Source of the DNA: Lysinibacillus pakistanensis
Lineage (GTDB): Bacteria > Bacillota > Bacilli > Bacillales_A > Planococcaceae
Direction of reading: 5' to 3'
NCBI GenBank assembly: GCA_001312325.1
Contig: BBDJ01000004.1
Location: 1-64,000, forward strand
Length of the DNA: 64,000 nucleotides
The notes under the pieces are model-generated. The model saw nothing but the letters and a program-made list of their open reading frames with translations. It did not search any database and was not told the DNA's origin. Position 1 is the stretch's first letter; every line of letters starts with the position of its first letter. This document shows, one piece after another, positions 32,383 to 43,336 of the stretch. The translations under genes and the position numbers were made by a program.

Positions 32383-32473
32383 TTATAATTAAAAGAATTA
32401 TTGATTGATTTTTTTAAAATATTGACTTTACAGAGTAGCAAGGTCTGAAATAGTAGAAATGAGGAAACAGAAA

Positions 32474-32966
32474 ATGGCTATAAAAAAAAGTTGTAGAACA
32501 TCCAGCAAAGGTCTTATCTAGCCATGCGCTGAGGTAACAGAAATAAATGAAGACATAATTACGCTGTTGGATGATTTATATGACACAATGGTTGAATATG
32601 ATGGGTCGGGATTGCAGCACCTCAAATAAATGTTGGCTTGCGTGTTGCAATTGTTGAGCTTGGTGAGGAACGAGATATATTAGAAATGATTAACCCAACT
32701 GTTATCGAAACAGATGGTGCAGAAATAGATATTGAGGGCTGCTTAAGCTTTCCGGGGTTATACGGTGAGGTTGAGCGACCTGACTACGTGAAAATCGAAG
32801 CATGTGATCGTGAAGGACGCGTTTATGAGTTAGAAGCGGGAGGCTTTGATGCTCGAGCGATTTTACATGAATTGATCATTTAGATGGCGTACTATTCGAT
32901 TCAAAAATCAAACGCATTGTCACAGAGGACGAACTTGAGGCAATGTACGCAGAAGAGGAGGAATAA
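32474..32966 (+). CDS. def: Peptide deformylase
   Basis: Removes the formyl group from nascent Met; metal-dependent and essential. About 164 residues after repair of four small indels (32480, about 32520, 32608 and 32872). The three family motifs are GIAAPQINV (motif 1, GxGxAAxQ type), EGCLSFPG (motif 2 with the metal-binding Cys), and [11 protein letters not shown] (motif 3, HExDH, restored by one base). It ends AEEEE two bases before fmt. Confidence 0.9.
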
Positions 32967-32967
32967 T

Positions 32968-33908
32968 ATGACATCAATAATTTTTATGGGAACACCAGAT
33001 TTCTCTGCTCCAATTTTGCGTATGCTACACCATGAAGGCTATGATATCAAAGCAGTTGTTACACAGCCAGATCGTCCAGTTGGCCGAAAGCGTGTTCTTA
33101 CGCCGCCACCTGTAAAGGCTGCTGCTATAGAATTAGGCCTACCCGTTATACAGCCTGAAAAGCTACGGGGTTCTGAGGAATTACAGCAAATCCTAGATTT
33201 ACAGCCTGACCTAGTAATAACAGCCGCATTTGGACAAATATTGCCGAAAGCATTACTTGATGCACCCCCGCTTGGATGTATTAACGTTCATGCATCACTT
33301 TTACCCAAATATCGTGGAGGTGCACCGATTCACCAAGCGGTTATTGATGGTGAAAAAGAGACAGGTGTAACAATCATGTATATGGCTGAAAAGCTTGATG
33401 CAGGTGATATTATATCTCAGAAGGCTATCCCAATCGAAGAGGATGACCATACAGGTGGTCTATTTGATAAGCTCAGTGTAGTAGGCAGAGAATTATTAAA
33501 AGATACACTTCCTTCTATTATTAATAGAACAAATAGTCGAACGGTACAGGATGAAGCACAAGTAACCTTTGCAAGTAATATTCACGTGAACAAGAGCGTA
33601 TCGATTGGACAAAGGATGCTGCGACTTTATACAATCAGGTGCGTGGACTTCATCCATGGCCAGTAGCCTATACAACATTTGAAGATGAAACTTTAAGATT
33701 TGGTGGGCTAAGGTTGGCAACACAAAGCATGATGCTCGTCCTGGTACAGTCGTTGCCATTTCAAAGGATTATTTTGAAGTTGCGGCTGGAAATAGCACAA
33801 CACTTGCACTATATGATGTTCAACCAGCTGGTAAAAAAACGTATGATAGCTGAAGAATACTTGCGTGGTACAGGTTCTAAATTACAGATTGGGGACCAAT
33901 TTAAATGA
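32968..33908 (+). CDS. fmt: Methionyl-tRNA formyltransferase
   Basis: Formylates Met-tRNA for initiation. About 313 residues after three repairs (near 33587, 33700 and 33838). It starts [18 protein letters not shown]; the folate/active-site motifs are [17 protein letters not shown] and the catalytic Asp region EKLDAGDII. The C-terminal domain has [15 protein letters not shown] at 32968 follows AGGAGGAA. Confidence 0.95.
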
Positions 33909-35270
33909 GTAAAAAAAGCGTAGTCATTTGGGATGGAAATGTGCGTGATGCTGCCCTTTCTATTCTTTTAGCAATAGATAAAAATCAAGCCTATAGTAAT
34001 TTACTTTTAAGTGAAACGATCAAGCGACATAAAATTGAGGCGAAGGATCGTGCCCTTTTAACAGAAATTACGTATGGTACCCTACAATATAAAATGACAC
34101 TTGATTATTATTTAGAGCCCTTTATTCGTGGCTCTGTGGATCATTGGGTGCGTTGGCTTTTACGATTATCTCTATACCAAATACATTATTTAACGCGTAT
34201 TCCGCCACATGCAGCGGTGAATGAGGCTGTAGAAATTGCCAAGCGTCGAGGTCACCAAGGTATTGCCTCAATGGTTAATGGTATTTTACGATCTATTTTA
34301 CGTCAGGGTGTAGCTTCTACTGATGAAATTAAAGATCCAATTGAGCGCCTTGCTATTGAAACAAGTCATCCAGAGTGGTTAGTGCAACGCTTTGTTGATA
34401 ACTATGGTATGGAAGTAGCGACTGAGATGTTACAGGAAAATAATGTACCACCAGTACAGACTGTCCGCGTTAATACAACAAAAGTAAATGTCGAGGAAGC
34501 GATTGCCAGCTTAGAAGCGGAAGGCTTAACGGCTAAAAAAAAGCGATATGATGCCAGAATGCTTACATGTAACAAATGGTCAGCCTGCTCGAACAAAAGC
34601 ATTCCAAGAAGGGCTGATTACGATTCAGGATGAAAGCTCGATGATTCCAGCAAATGTCCTACATCCAAATCCCGGTATGCGTGTGTTAGATATGTGTGCC
34701 GCACCAGGTGGGAAAACAACACATTTAGCAGAAATCATGAATAATGAGGGGTCGATTTTAGCGACCGATCTTCATCCTCATAAATTAGATTTAATCGACC
34801 ATAATACAGATCGTCTGGGTATTAATATAGTAGAAACTGCGCCTATTGATGGCCGTAAAGCACCAGATTTTCTACAGCCAGAATCCTTTGATGCTATTTT
34901 AGTCGATGCTCCTTGTAGTGGTCTAGGTGTTATGCGTCGTAAACCAGATATTAAATATACAAAGCGTGAAGAAGATTTAGAAAACCTTCAAAAAAATACA
35001 ATTGGCATTGCTTGATGCTGCAACAAAAGTATTGAAAATAGAAGGGAAACTTGTGTACAGTACTTGTACAGTCGATAAAAAAAGAAAATGAGGGCACTGT
35101 AAATGCCTTTTTAACTGCGCATCCTGAGATGGAAGCGATACAACTAGAATCTTTACCAACAAAATTAGCGGAAAAGCAAGCAAATGGCATGCTTCAAGTC
35201 TTTCCACAAGACTTTGGCAGTGACGGTTTCTTCGTCGCCGCCTTTCGTAAAAAAAGGAGGATCCAACTAA
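33905..35270 (+). CDS. rsmB: 16S rRNA m5C967 methyltransferase RsmB
   Basis: SAM-dependent rRNA cytosine-5 methyltransferase, about 453 residues. The N-terminal NusB-like domain (ARDAALSILLAI-type helix) is followed by the SAM site VLDMCAAPGGKTTHLAE, catalytic VDAPCSGLGVMRRKPD, and YSTCTVDKKEN. Four homopolymer breaks (near 34540, 34995, 35080 and 35253). Start overlaps the fmt stop (ATGA), stop overlaps the rlmN start. Confidence 0.95.
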
Positions 35271-36414
35271 TGGTGGATCAAGAGAAATTTAATGAACGTA
35301 TCAACGATTTAGTTGACGAAGCAGAAGAAAAGCCTGTTCGACGCGCAAAAAAAAGAAAAGCCTAATTTAAAGGAATCTGTCTATTCTTTACAACCAGAGC
35401 AGTTAGAAGAGTGGTTAAAGGAAAATGGTGAAAAACCATTTCGTGCAGCACAAATCTTTGACTGGTTATACAATAAACGTGTAAAGACGTTTGCTGAAAT
35501 GTCTAACCTTTCAAAGGGATTACGAGAAAAGCTTGAAGCAAGCTTTGCTTTAACGACATTGTCAACCATTGTTCAGCAAGAATCCAAAGATGGTACCATT
35601 AAATTTTTATTTCAATTACAGGACAGCTATTCTATTGAAACGGTATTAATGCGTCATGATTATGGTAACTCTGTTTGTGTGACAACACAGGTGGGATGCC
35701 GAATTGGCTGTACGTTCTGTGCCTCTACTTTAGGAGGCTTAAAGCGCCATTTATTAGCAGGAGAAATCGTGGAGCAAGTTGTTAAGGTTCAGCAAACATT
35801 AGATGAAGTGGGGGAACGTGTCTCACATATCGTTATTATGGGAATTGGAGAACCTTTCGATAATTATGATGCGATGATGAACTTCTTAAAAGTCATTAAC
35901 CATGAAAAAGGTTTAAATATTGGAGCGCGTCATATTACTGTTTCGACTTCGGGGATCGTACCAAAAATTTACCAATTTGCTGATGAACAGCTTCAAATTA
36001 ACTTTGCTGTATCTCTGCATGCACCGAACCAAGAGGCACGCCAAAAATTAATGCCAATCGCACGTGCCTATAAATTGGATGAATTAATGGAGGCTGTTCG
36101 TTACTATACAAAAAAAACTGGCCGACGTGTGAGTTTTGAGTATGGTTTAATGTCAGGTGAAAATGATTCAGTAGAAATTGCAGAAGAATTATCTGCGTTA
36201 ATTAAAGGAATTAAGTGCCATGTCAACTTAATTCCAGTAAACTACGTACCAGAGCGTGATTATGTGCGTACATCTCGTAGTCAAATTTTTGCTTTTGAAA
36301 AAAACATTAAAGAAAAATGGCATTAACGTAACAATCCGCCGTGAGCAAGGCTCTGATATTGCTGCTGCGTGTGGTCAATTACGTGCGCAAGAGAGATCTG
36401 AAGAGACGAGGTGA
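35270..36414 (+). CDS. rlmN: 23S rRNA A2503 / tRNA A37 methyltransferase RlmN
   Basis: Radical SAM enzyme that methylates C2 of adenosine. About 380 residues after two repairs (near 35350 and 36303). The CxxxCxxC cluster motif is [22 protein letters not shown] binds SAM; the catalytic C-terminal Cys lies in [12 protein letters not shown]. The N-terminal 20 residues are Glu/Lys-rich. The ATG overlaps the rsmB TAA. Confidence 0.95.
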
Positions 36415-36420
36415 CCAGTG

Positions 36421-37172
36421 TTGAAATACACAGTCGAAAGTGATATTGGGTTAAAACGAGCAATTAATGAAGACCGTGCTGCATTTTTTTAAACGTCCAG
36501 ATGGACTTGCACTAGCACTCGTAGCGGATGGCATGGGCGGTCATAATGCTGGCGATGTTGCGAGTGATATGGCAATGAAACAAATGGAACAAGTTTTTTT
36601 ACAGGCAGAAGCACATCATTTTGCATCTACGACATCAAAAGAAGAGTGGTTATTACAAACAGTCAAGCAACTGAATAAAAATATCTATGACTATTCTTTA
36701 TCACATGAAGACTGTAAAGGAATGGGCACGACGTTTATTGCAGTGTTAATTGAAGACAATCATTGCTTCATTGCACATGTTGGTGATAGCCGGGTGTATT
36801 ATTTCTTTGATGATGGTGCACAACAAATAACAAGAGATCATTCTTATGTAAATGTTTTGGTTGAAAATGGTGAGATTAGTGAAGAAGAAGCATTAACACA
36901 TCCGAAAAAAAAATTTCATCTTAAGAGCTGTAGGCACAGAAGAAACGATTAAACCAGACTTTTATGAAGTGGATTTAGCATCAGAATCGTATTTACTCAT
37001 TTGCTCTGATGGTTTAAGCAATAAATTAACAGTGTATGAAATGGCGTCTATTATTACGTATCCGGATTCCATAGAAGAAAAGGGAAGAAAACTTGTGGAA
37101 TTAGCAAATGCAAGTGGGGGGGAAGACAACATCTCCCTCGTGCTGCTCACAAGGCAAGATGAGGAGGTGTAA
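36421..37172 (+). CDS. prpC: PP2C-family protein phosphatase PrpC
   Basis: Dephosphorylates targets of the PrkC kinase encoded next. 249 residues after two repairs (36487 and 36910). Metal-binding motifs are [38 protein letters not shown] and [10 protein letters not shown]. It starts with TTG (36421) behind GAGGTG, giving [19 protein letters not shown]. Confidence 0.95.
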
Positions 37173-37174
37173 GT

Positions 37175-39152
37175 ATGCTTGTAGGAAAACGAATTAGTGA
37201 CCGCTATAAAATTATTGAACTCATTGGTGGAGGAGGTATGTCTAATGTCTATTTGGCACATGACATGATCTTAAATCGTGATGTAGCGATAAAAATATTA
37301 CGCTATGATTTCACAAATGAGGATGAATTACATCGACGTTTTCAACGTGAGGCACTTTCTGCTACAAGCCTTACACATCCCAATATTGTTAGTATTTATG
37401 ATGTAGGCGATGATGGAGATCTACATTATATTGTTATGGAGTATGTTCAAGGAAAAACATTAAAGCAGTACATACAGGAATATGCACCAATTTCTCCTGC
37501 TAGAAGTGTGCATATTATGAAGCAGTTGACGTCTGCAATTACTAATGCCCATGAAAATCACATTATTCATCGTGACATTAAACCTCAAAATATTTTAATG
37601 GATGCTGAAGGAAATGTGAAAGTCACTGATTTTGGTATAGCAATGACGTTAAGTGCAACATCCTTTACGCAAACAAATTCTGTGCTTGGTACTGTTCACT
37701 ATTTATCACCAGAGCAGGCTCGTGGTGGTACAGCTACAAACAAATCAGATATATATGCACTTGGTATTGTATTATACGAATTATTGACTGGAGAATTACC
37801 TTTTTCAGGTGAGTCGGCTGTGTCGATTGCCTTGAAACATTTACAAGCTGAGACACCATCTGTTCGCGCATTTGATGCTACGATACCACAGAGTCTTGAA
37901 AATGTTGTGCTAAAAGCTACAGCAAAAGATGCTGCTCATCGTTATTCGACAGTAGAAGAAATGCAGGAAGATTTAGAAACAGTGTTATCGCCTAATCGTA
38001 TAAACGAGCCTAAATTTGCTATTCCATTTGATAATGATGCCACTAAGGCTATTCCTATTATAAAGGACCAAGCGCTACGAAATAACGAGGATTTAACGAA
38101 AACTAGAGCCATTGAACCGATTACACAATCCAAACCGAAACAAGACCCTAAAAAGACAATTGACAAGGTAACGCCTACTAAGAAAAAGAAAAAAATGGCC
38201 GAAATATGTTGCTGGTTTATTCATCACAGTAATCGTGGTGTTCCTATACTTTTTATTTGCTACGGAGCTTTTTAGCCCGAAAAAGATACCTGTACCTAGT
38301 GTGACTGGTTTAACTGTTGAGGAAGCAGAAAAGAGATTAGAAGCAGATGGCTTTGTTGTAGGTGAGATAAAATCACGTAATGATGAGGAAGTTGAAAAGG
38401 ATAAGGTGATTGAAACAGACCCGGCAGAAAAGGCAGAGCGTGTAAAAGGAACAAAAGTAGATGTAATCGTCAGTCTTGGAGAAGAAATGACAAAGCTTGA
38501 TAATTATGAAGGGCGACCATTTAGCCAAGTGGAAGCATTACTCAAGGACACATTTGCGGATATAAAATCTGAAGAAGTTTATTCACAAGAGCAAGCTGGC
38601 ACCATTATTGGTCAGGAGCCAACAGAAGGTACTGAAGTAATCGCCAAAGATACAACTTTACTATTTAAAGTTAGTAAGGGTGTACAATTGGTTAGAGTGG
38701 GGAGTATTGTGAATTATACTAAGGCTCAAGCAGAAGCGTATGTAAAAGATAAAGGCTTAAAATTGCATATAGTTCGTGAAGAAAATCACAATACCATACC
38801 AGCGGGAAGTATTATTTCACAATTGACAAAAGCTGAGGCAGAAGTTGAGGTAGGTTCAACAGTAAGTGTTATCTTAAGCAAGGGACCTGCTAAAAAGCCT
38901 GATAAACCTTTTGTCGAAACAATCAAAATTGAGTATAAACCAAATGAGGAAGGCTTAGAACAAACCGTTCGAATCGAAATTCAAGATAAAACACATTCAA
39001 TGGTAGATACGTATGACACATTTGCTATCACGGCTGATACTGAATACAAAATACAGCTTGTTATAGGAGAGGGTCAGGAAGCGGCCTATAAAATAATTCG
39101 TGATTCGGAAATCGTTGCTTCACGTAAAATCAACTATGATGATATTAAATAA
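37175..39152 (+). CDS. prkC: Ser/Thr kinase PrkC with PASTA repeats
   Basis: Membrane kinase sensing peptidoglycan fragments; controls germination and stationary-phase processes in Bacillus. About 658 residues after one repair at 38195. The kinase domain has [12 protein letters not shown], the AIK lysine, [12 protein letters not shown] and DFGIAM. A Lys-rich juxtamembrane segment precedes one membrane helix ([19 protein letters not shown]). Three extracellular PASTA repeats follow (starting [17 protein letters not shown]), then a C-terminal beta domain. Coupled to prpC with a two-base gap. Confidence 0.96.
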
Positions 39153-39163
39153 GGGGGAATTGG

Positions 39164-40049
39164 ATGGCGCAAGGCCAAATACGCAAAGCATTAAGTGGTT
39201 ATTATTATGTCTATGATGGAGCTCAATTAATACAATGTCGAGGACGTGGGGTATTTCGCAATCGCGGGGAATCCCCACTTGTTGGCGACATTGTAGAATA
39301 TACGCTTGAAACAGAGGGATCAGATGGTACTATTCAAAAAAATAATGGATCGCCAAAATGAATTAATTCGCCCTCCAATTGCTAATATTGATCAAGGAAT
39401 TCTTGTCTTTTCTGTAAAAGAACCTAATTTTAATACGATTTTACTGGATCGATTTTTAGTTGTCTTAGAATCATTTCATGTTCATCCAATAATTTGTTTA
39501 ACAAAAATGGATCTGCTAGAGGAACATGAACGTGAGGAATTGCAAGGCTATATAAAAGATTATGAAAGCATGGGATATACTGTACTGCAAACCTATAAAG
39601 GGGAGGAAGAATTACTAGAACGGCTTCAGCCGATTTTAAAAGGAAAAACCTCTGTGTTAGCAGGACAATCTGGTGTTGGCAAATCCACACTGTTAAATAC
39701 TTTAATTCCAGATTTAAATTTAAAAACAGGCATTATCTCACAAAGCTTAGGACGTGGAAAACACACAACACGCCATGTAGAATTAATAGAGGTATGTGAC
39801 GGTCTATTAGCAGATACACCTGGATTTAGTTCTTTTGATTTTGATGACATTGAAAAAGAAGAATTAGGCGCATGTTTCCCTGAAATGGTTCAAGTGGCGG
39901 AGGATTGTAAATTCAGAGGTTGTTTACATTTAAAGGAGCCAAAATGTGCCGTGAAGGTAGCTGTAGAGGCGGGAGAAATTCGTGAATACCGCTATAAGCA
40001 CTACGAACAATTTATGCAAGAAATTATGGATCGAAAGCCGAGGTATTAA
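39164..40049 (+). CDS. rsgA: Ribosome small-subunit GTPase RsgA (CpgA)
   Basis: Circularly permuted GTPase for late 30S assembly; also a PrkC substrate in B. subtilis. 294 residues after one repair at 39340. OB-fold N-terminus, G4 LTKMDLL, then G1 GQSGVGKSTL, switch I GRGKHTTR, G3 DTPGFSSFDF, and the zinc site CKFRGCLHLKEPKC. Confidence 0.96.
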
Positions 40050-40720
40050 TGATGATACAAATTGCACCATCAATTTTAGCAGCTAATTTTGCTAAATTAG
40101 GAGAAGAAGTAAAGGAAGTAGAAAAGGCGGGTGCCCAGCTTATTCACATTGATGTAATGGATGGACATTTTGTGCCAAATATTTCCTTCGGCTCTATCGT
40201 ATTAGATGCCATTCGTCCTTTAACTGATTTACCGCTAGATGTTCATTTAATGATCGAAAATCCTGATCAATATATTGAACAATTCGCCAAAGCGGGAGCA
40301 GATTATATTACAGTGCATGTAGAAGCTTGCCGCCATTTACACCGTACTATTCAGTTAATTCGTTCATTAGGAGTCAAACCTGGTGTTGTGTTAAATCCAC
40401 ATACACCAATAGAATCGATTCAACATATTTTAGAGGATATTGATATGGTGCTGTTTATGACAGTGAATCCGGGCTTTGGTGGACAACAATTCATCCAGGC
40501 TGTTGTGCCAAAAATTGAAGCATTAGCTACAATCATTAAAGAGCGTAATCTTGATATTGCTATAGAAATAGACGGTGGCATTAATGCAGAGACCATTATT
40601 CCATGTGCTAAGGCAGGTGCTACAATTTTTGTAGCAGGCTCAGCTATTTATAGTAAAGAGGATCGTACAGCAGCCCTTCAAGAAATTCTTGCTGCTGGTG
40701 AGGCAGCGATTAAAGGATGA
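40049..40720 (+). CDS. rpe: Ribulose-phosphate 3-epimerase
   Basis: Pentose phosphate pathway TIM-barrel enzyme, intact at about 223 residues. IAPSILAANFAKLG, the metal-binding HIDVMDGHFVPN, LDVHLMIENPD, FMTVNPGFGGQQF and EIDGGIN are all present. Two consecutive ATG codons at 40049 and 40052; the first overlaps the rsgA stop. Confidence 0.97.
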   Translation: MMIQIAPSILAANFAKLGEEVKEVEKAGAQLIHIDVMDGHFVPNISFGSIVLDAIRPLTDLPLDVHLMIENPDQYIEQFAKAGADYITVHVEACRHLHRTIQLIRSLGVKPGVVLNPHTPIESIQHILEDIDMVLFMTVNPGFGGQQFIQAVVPKIEALATIIKERNLDIAIEIDGGINAETIIPCAKAGATIFVAGSAIYSKEDRTAALQEILAAGEAAIKG

Positions 40721-41373
40721 CACTAGTTGTTGTTTGTGCTGGTGGTCCTAAAGAGGAGCTATGTTCATTTGCTCCATTTGCAAAGAAAGAGGATGTACTA
40801 TTTATTGGGGCTGATCGAGGAGCACTATATTTAATCGAGCAAGGCATTACACCGCATGCAATAGTTGGTGATTTTGACTCTTTAACACATGAGGAATATG
40901 AGCTTGTGATGAAGCATACCAATGATAGGCAGCGATTTCAGGAAGAAAAAAAATGAAACAGATACTGATTTAGCGCTATTAAAGGCCTATACCTACCAAC
41001 CATCAGAGATTATACTTACAGGTGTTACTGGTGGACGTTTGGATCACTATGAGGCAGCAATCCGCTCCATTTATCGTTTGCAAAGGGAGCATCCACATAT
41101 TGTCTTAAAGATTATGAATCATGCAAATCTATTGCAATTTTTAATGCCAGGTACTCACATTATTCAAGCAGATGAACAGTACCGTTATTTGTCTTTTTTT
41201 TGCACATGAAGAGACGATAAAAAAATGTTACATTAAGGCAAGTGAAATATGAAACAACCGATGAAGAAATTACTTTAGGTACATCTCGATTTACAAGTAA
41301 TGAAATAATAGGTGATTCAGGGTCTATATCTTTCTCACAAGGCATATGTTTAATGATAAGAAGCATAGATTAG
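40717..41373 (+). CDS. thiN: Thiamine pyrophosphokinase
   Basis: Converts thiamine to thiamine pyrophosphate. About 217 residues after three repairs (40946, 41196 and 41222). GADRGALYLIEQGI, VGDFDSLT and NETDTDLAL line the active site, with GVTGGRLDHYEA. Start overlaps the rpe stop (ATGA). Confidence 0.92.
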
Positions 41374-41391
41374 CGTAAGGAGGAGATAGTC

Positions 41392-41494
41392 CTGAAAGTC
41401 TATACTTTTCAGTTGCCAAAAGTTGTGAGTAGTATTACGCGTACATGTATCAATCTTTTTAAAAAAAGACAAGAAAGTAAAAAAATCCGACTAA
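41392..41494 (+). CDS. spoVM: SpoVM, amphipathic stage V sporulation peptide
   Basis: Tiny peptide that recognises forespore membrane curvature and anchors SpoIVA in the spore coat. 33 residues after removing one A near 41461; it reads KVYTFQLPKVVSSITRTC then INLFKK and a Lys-rich tail, close to B. subtilis SpoVM (KFYTIKLPKFLGGIVRAM). No ATG is present; the reading starts at CTG (41392), eight bases after AAGGAGG. ATA two codons earlier is the only other option. Its position between thiN and rpmB is the same as in B. subtilis. Confidence 0.8.
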
Positions 41495-41512
41495 TATCAG
41501 TCGGATTTTTTT
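41481..41512 (+). terminator. Terminator of the priA-spoVM operon
   Basis: AAATCCGACT pairs with AGTCGGATTT, then T7; it overlaps the spoVM stop codon. Confidence 0.85.
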
Positions 41513-41577
41513 CTGCCCTAGCGTTTGTTCTATTAGACTTTTCGATTATAGATTCTTTTTATAGTTATGAGAAAATA

Positions 41578-41620
41578 AAAGCCTCTATTCATTATGTTCA
41601 GTGTAATGAATAGAGGCTTT
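41578..41620 (+). terminator. Second strong hairpin after spoVM
   Basis: Perfect 17-bp stem AAAGCCTCTATTCATTA with its complement, loop of nine bases. No gene lies between it and the previous terminator. Confidence 0.75.
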
Positions 41621-41701
41621 AGGTAATATCTAGCTGCTTACAATAACTGTTGCACTATATTTAAATGCACGAAGCGGTTGGTAGTATGCCCGGTTAGAAA
41701 G

Positions 41702-41740
41702 AAAAAAATCGATTTGCGCTATAAGCCAAATCGATTTTTT
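41702..41740 (-). terminator. Terminator of rpmB
   Basis: AAAAAATCGATTTG pairs with CAAATCGATTTTTT around ten bases; it lies just beyond the rpmB stop and works in either direction. Confidence 0.85.
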
Positions 41741-41751
41741 AGAAGCAGCGA

Positions 41752-41940
41752 TTAAACGCGCTCGATTTTACCTGATTTTAATGCACGAGTAGATACCCAT
41801 ACACGTTTTGGTTTACCGTCAACTAAGATACGAACTTTTTGAAGGTTAGCACCCCAAGTACGTTTGTTAGCGTTCATAGCGTGGGAACGGTTGTTACCAG
41901 TACGAGCCTTACGTCCAGTGATTACACATTGTTTTGGCAT
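41752..41940 (-). CDS. rpmB: Ribosomal protein L28
   Basis: Intact 62-residue 50S protein: [20 protein letters not shown], then [18 protein letters not shown] and a C-terminal [14 protein letters not shown]. Transcribed against its neighbours, as in B. subtilis. AAGGAGG lies eight bases ahead. It has no cysteine zinc site, so it is the zinc-independent form apart from one Cys. Confidence 0.97.
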   Translation of the reverse strand: MPKQCVITGRKARTGNNRSHAMNANKRTWGANLQKVRILVDGKPKRVWVSTRALKSGKIERV

Positions 41941-42100
41941 GTTGTATTCCCTCCTTACTGTTAATGCTGAAAGATTATTATTTCAGTTCGGTATTTCACA
42001 TACCATAATAATTTAACATACGATGACGTTCAGTGCAACAGTTTTCACATAACCTTTCAAGAAAAAAACCTTTACAGACAGAAAATCATTCCTTAATTTT

Positions 42101-42341
42101 GTTTAATCAATTTCGCCTCAGCGTAATTGCGTCTGGATTTTGAATTGTGCCCGCACAATTCATTCCTTTGAAAATCCGTGACATCCGCCGGAGGCATTAT
42201 CTTCATTCAGTAGGTGATTGGACACCCACTGAAAAGGAAATAAAACCGCATTCATCACACCATCTGTAGAGGTGGGAGTCTTCTGTAACTGCCGCTACCG
42301 CTATGCTTTCGATACAAGAAACATTTGCTGAATGAAGATAA
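42101..42341 (-). repeat. Modular intergenic repeat, copy 2 (upstream of rpmB)
   Basis: On the minus strand it starts with TTATCTTCATTCAG, repeated as CTGAATGAAGATAA 117 bases later (42328-42341 and 42197-42210). GCCTCCGGCGGATGTCACGG, a perfect 9-bp hairpin GAATTGTGC/GCACAATTC (42142-42161) and the tail ATTACGCTGAGGCGAAAT follow. Inside the large loop a smaller hairpin CAGTGGGTG/CACCTACTG is visible. It is non-coding and points towards rpmB, about 160 bases away. Confidence 0.8.
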
Positions 42342-42353
42342 AGAGAATGCATC

Positions 42354-43094
42354 TTATTTACCTCGATAGCCAAGCTTAGCTGAGACACGTCTACCAGTCT
42401 CCACTAGAGAATCTGTTAGGTTTTGAATATGTTCTGGAGAAACATTGAAGCTTACAAAGCCTATGCTTACGGCACCTACTACCTCACCAAAACCATTTAG
42501 GATGGAGACGGCAATAGAAGAAGTCCCTGCTGTTCTTTCCCCATGACTAATGGCAAAACCTTGTTGTCTTATTATAGCAAGCTGTGCCTCAAATTCAGCG
42601 ATTTCCTCATGTGGCATTAGCTGCTCCATGATTTCATTTGCTTGATCAACAGGCATAGCAGCTAAAATAGCTTTATTTGCAGCACCTATATGCATGGGTA
42701 TACGAATTCCTAGCTGATCGTAAATACGAATTGGATTAGCAGCGCTGTCTATTCTTTCAATAATAATCGTATCTAATCCAGCGGGTTTACTTAAATAAAC
42801 GCTTTCCTCAACTTTTCTTGCTAAACGCTCCAATTCAGGTCTTATTTTACTAATGTAGTCCATCGTATCATACACTTGCAAACCAAGCTCCATCCATATT
42901 GTACCAAGTCGGTATTGTTTCGTCTGCTCATCTTGCTCAATCATTCCTTGCTTAATCATCGCTTTTAAAATTCTATGTAATGTACTAAGTGGCAAATCAC
43001 ATTTTGCTGAAAGCTCTGATATAGACAAGCTGTTTTCACTTGTTTCAGTAGCTAAAACTTTAGCAATGGTCATTGCACGTTCTAATAATTGCAT
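42354..43094 (-). CDS. IclR-family transcriptional regulator
   Basis: Intact, 246 residues. N-terminal winged helix (SLSISELSAKCDLPLSTLHR, residues about 20-42) and the IclR effector domain (GERTAGTSSIAVSILNGFGE; VGAVSIGF). Divergent from the arginine-type catabolic operon, so it probably controls it. IclR proteins bind small carboxylated effectors; here a methylated arginine or product is a guess. Confidence 0.92.
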   Translation of the reverse strand: MQLLERAMTIAKVLATETSENSLSISELSAKCDLPLSTLHRILKAMIKQGMIEQDEQTKQYRLGTIWMELGLQVYDTMDYISKIRPELERLARKVEESVYLSKPAGLDTIIIERIDSAANPIRIYDQLGIRIPMHIGAANKAILAAMPVDQANEIMEQLMPHEEIAEFEAQLAIIRQQGFAISHGERTAGTSSIAVSILNGFGEVVGAVSIGFVSFNVSPEHIQNLTDSLVETGRRVSAKLGYRGK

Positions 43095-43246
43095 GTCATT
43101 CCCACCTCTCCTTCCTATTATTTTATTTTTATTCCTTGTCTGCGTCTAGCTCCATAATTACAGTGCTATCTTTACATATGAAAACATCTCAAGTATTCAT
43201 TTTTACTCCAAAGAGCAGTGTGAATATAAAAACTTTTCTAAATATA

Positions 43247-43275
43247 TTGACAGTATAGCATAAAACACATATATT
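43247..43275 (+). promoter_or_regulatory. Sigma-A promoter of the arginine-type operon
   Basis: TTGACA, 17 bases, TATATT. It is the best consensus promoter in the window and lies about 60 bases before the start of the first operon gene. Confidence 0.75.
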
Positions 43276-43299
43276 TTTCATATAAACTTTCCTCTTAAC

Positions 43300-43324
43300 G
43301 GAACGTTTTCCACCAAACGGAAAA
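43300..43324 (+). promoter_or_regulatory. Possible IclR-type operator
   Basis: Overlapping inverted repeats (GGAACGTTTTCC and TTTTCC..GGAAAA) between the promoter and the first ATG. The placement suits repression by the divergent IclR protein; this is inference. Confidence 0.35.
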
Positions 43325-43336
43325 GGGGTGAAGGGA

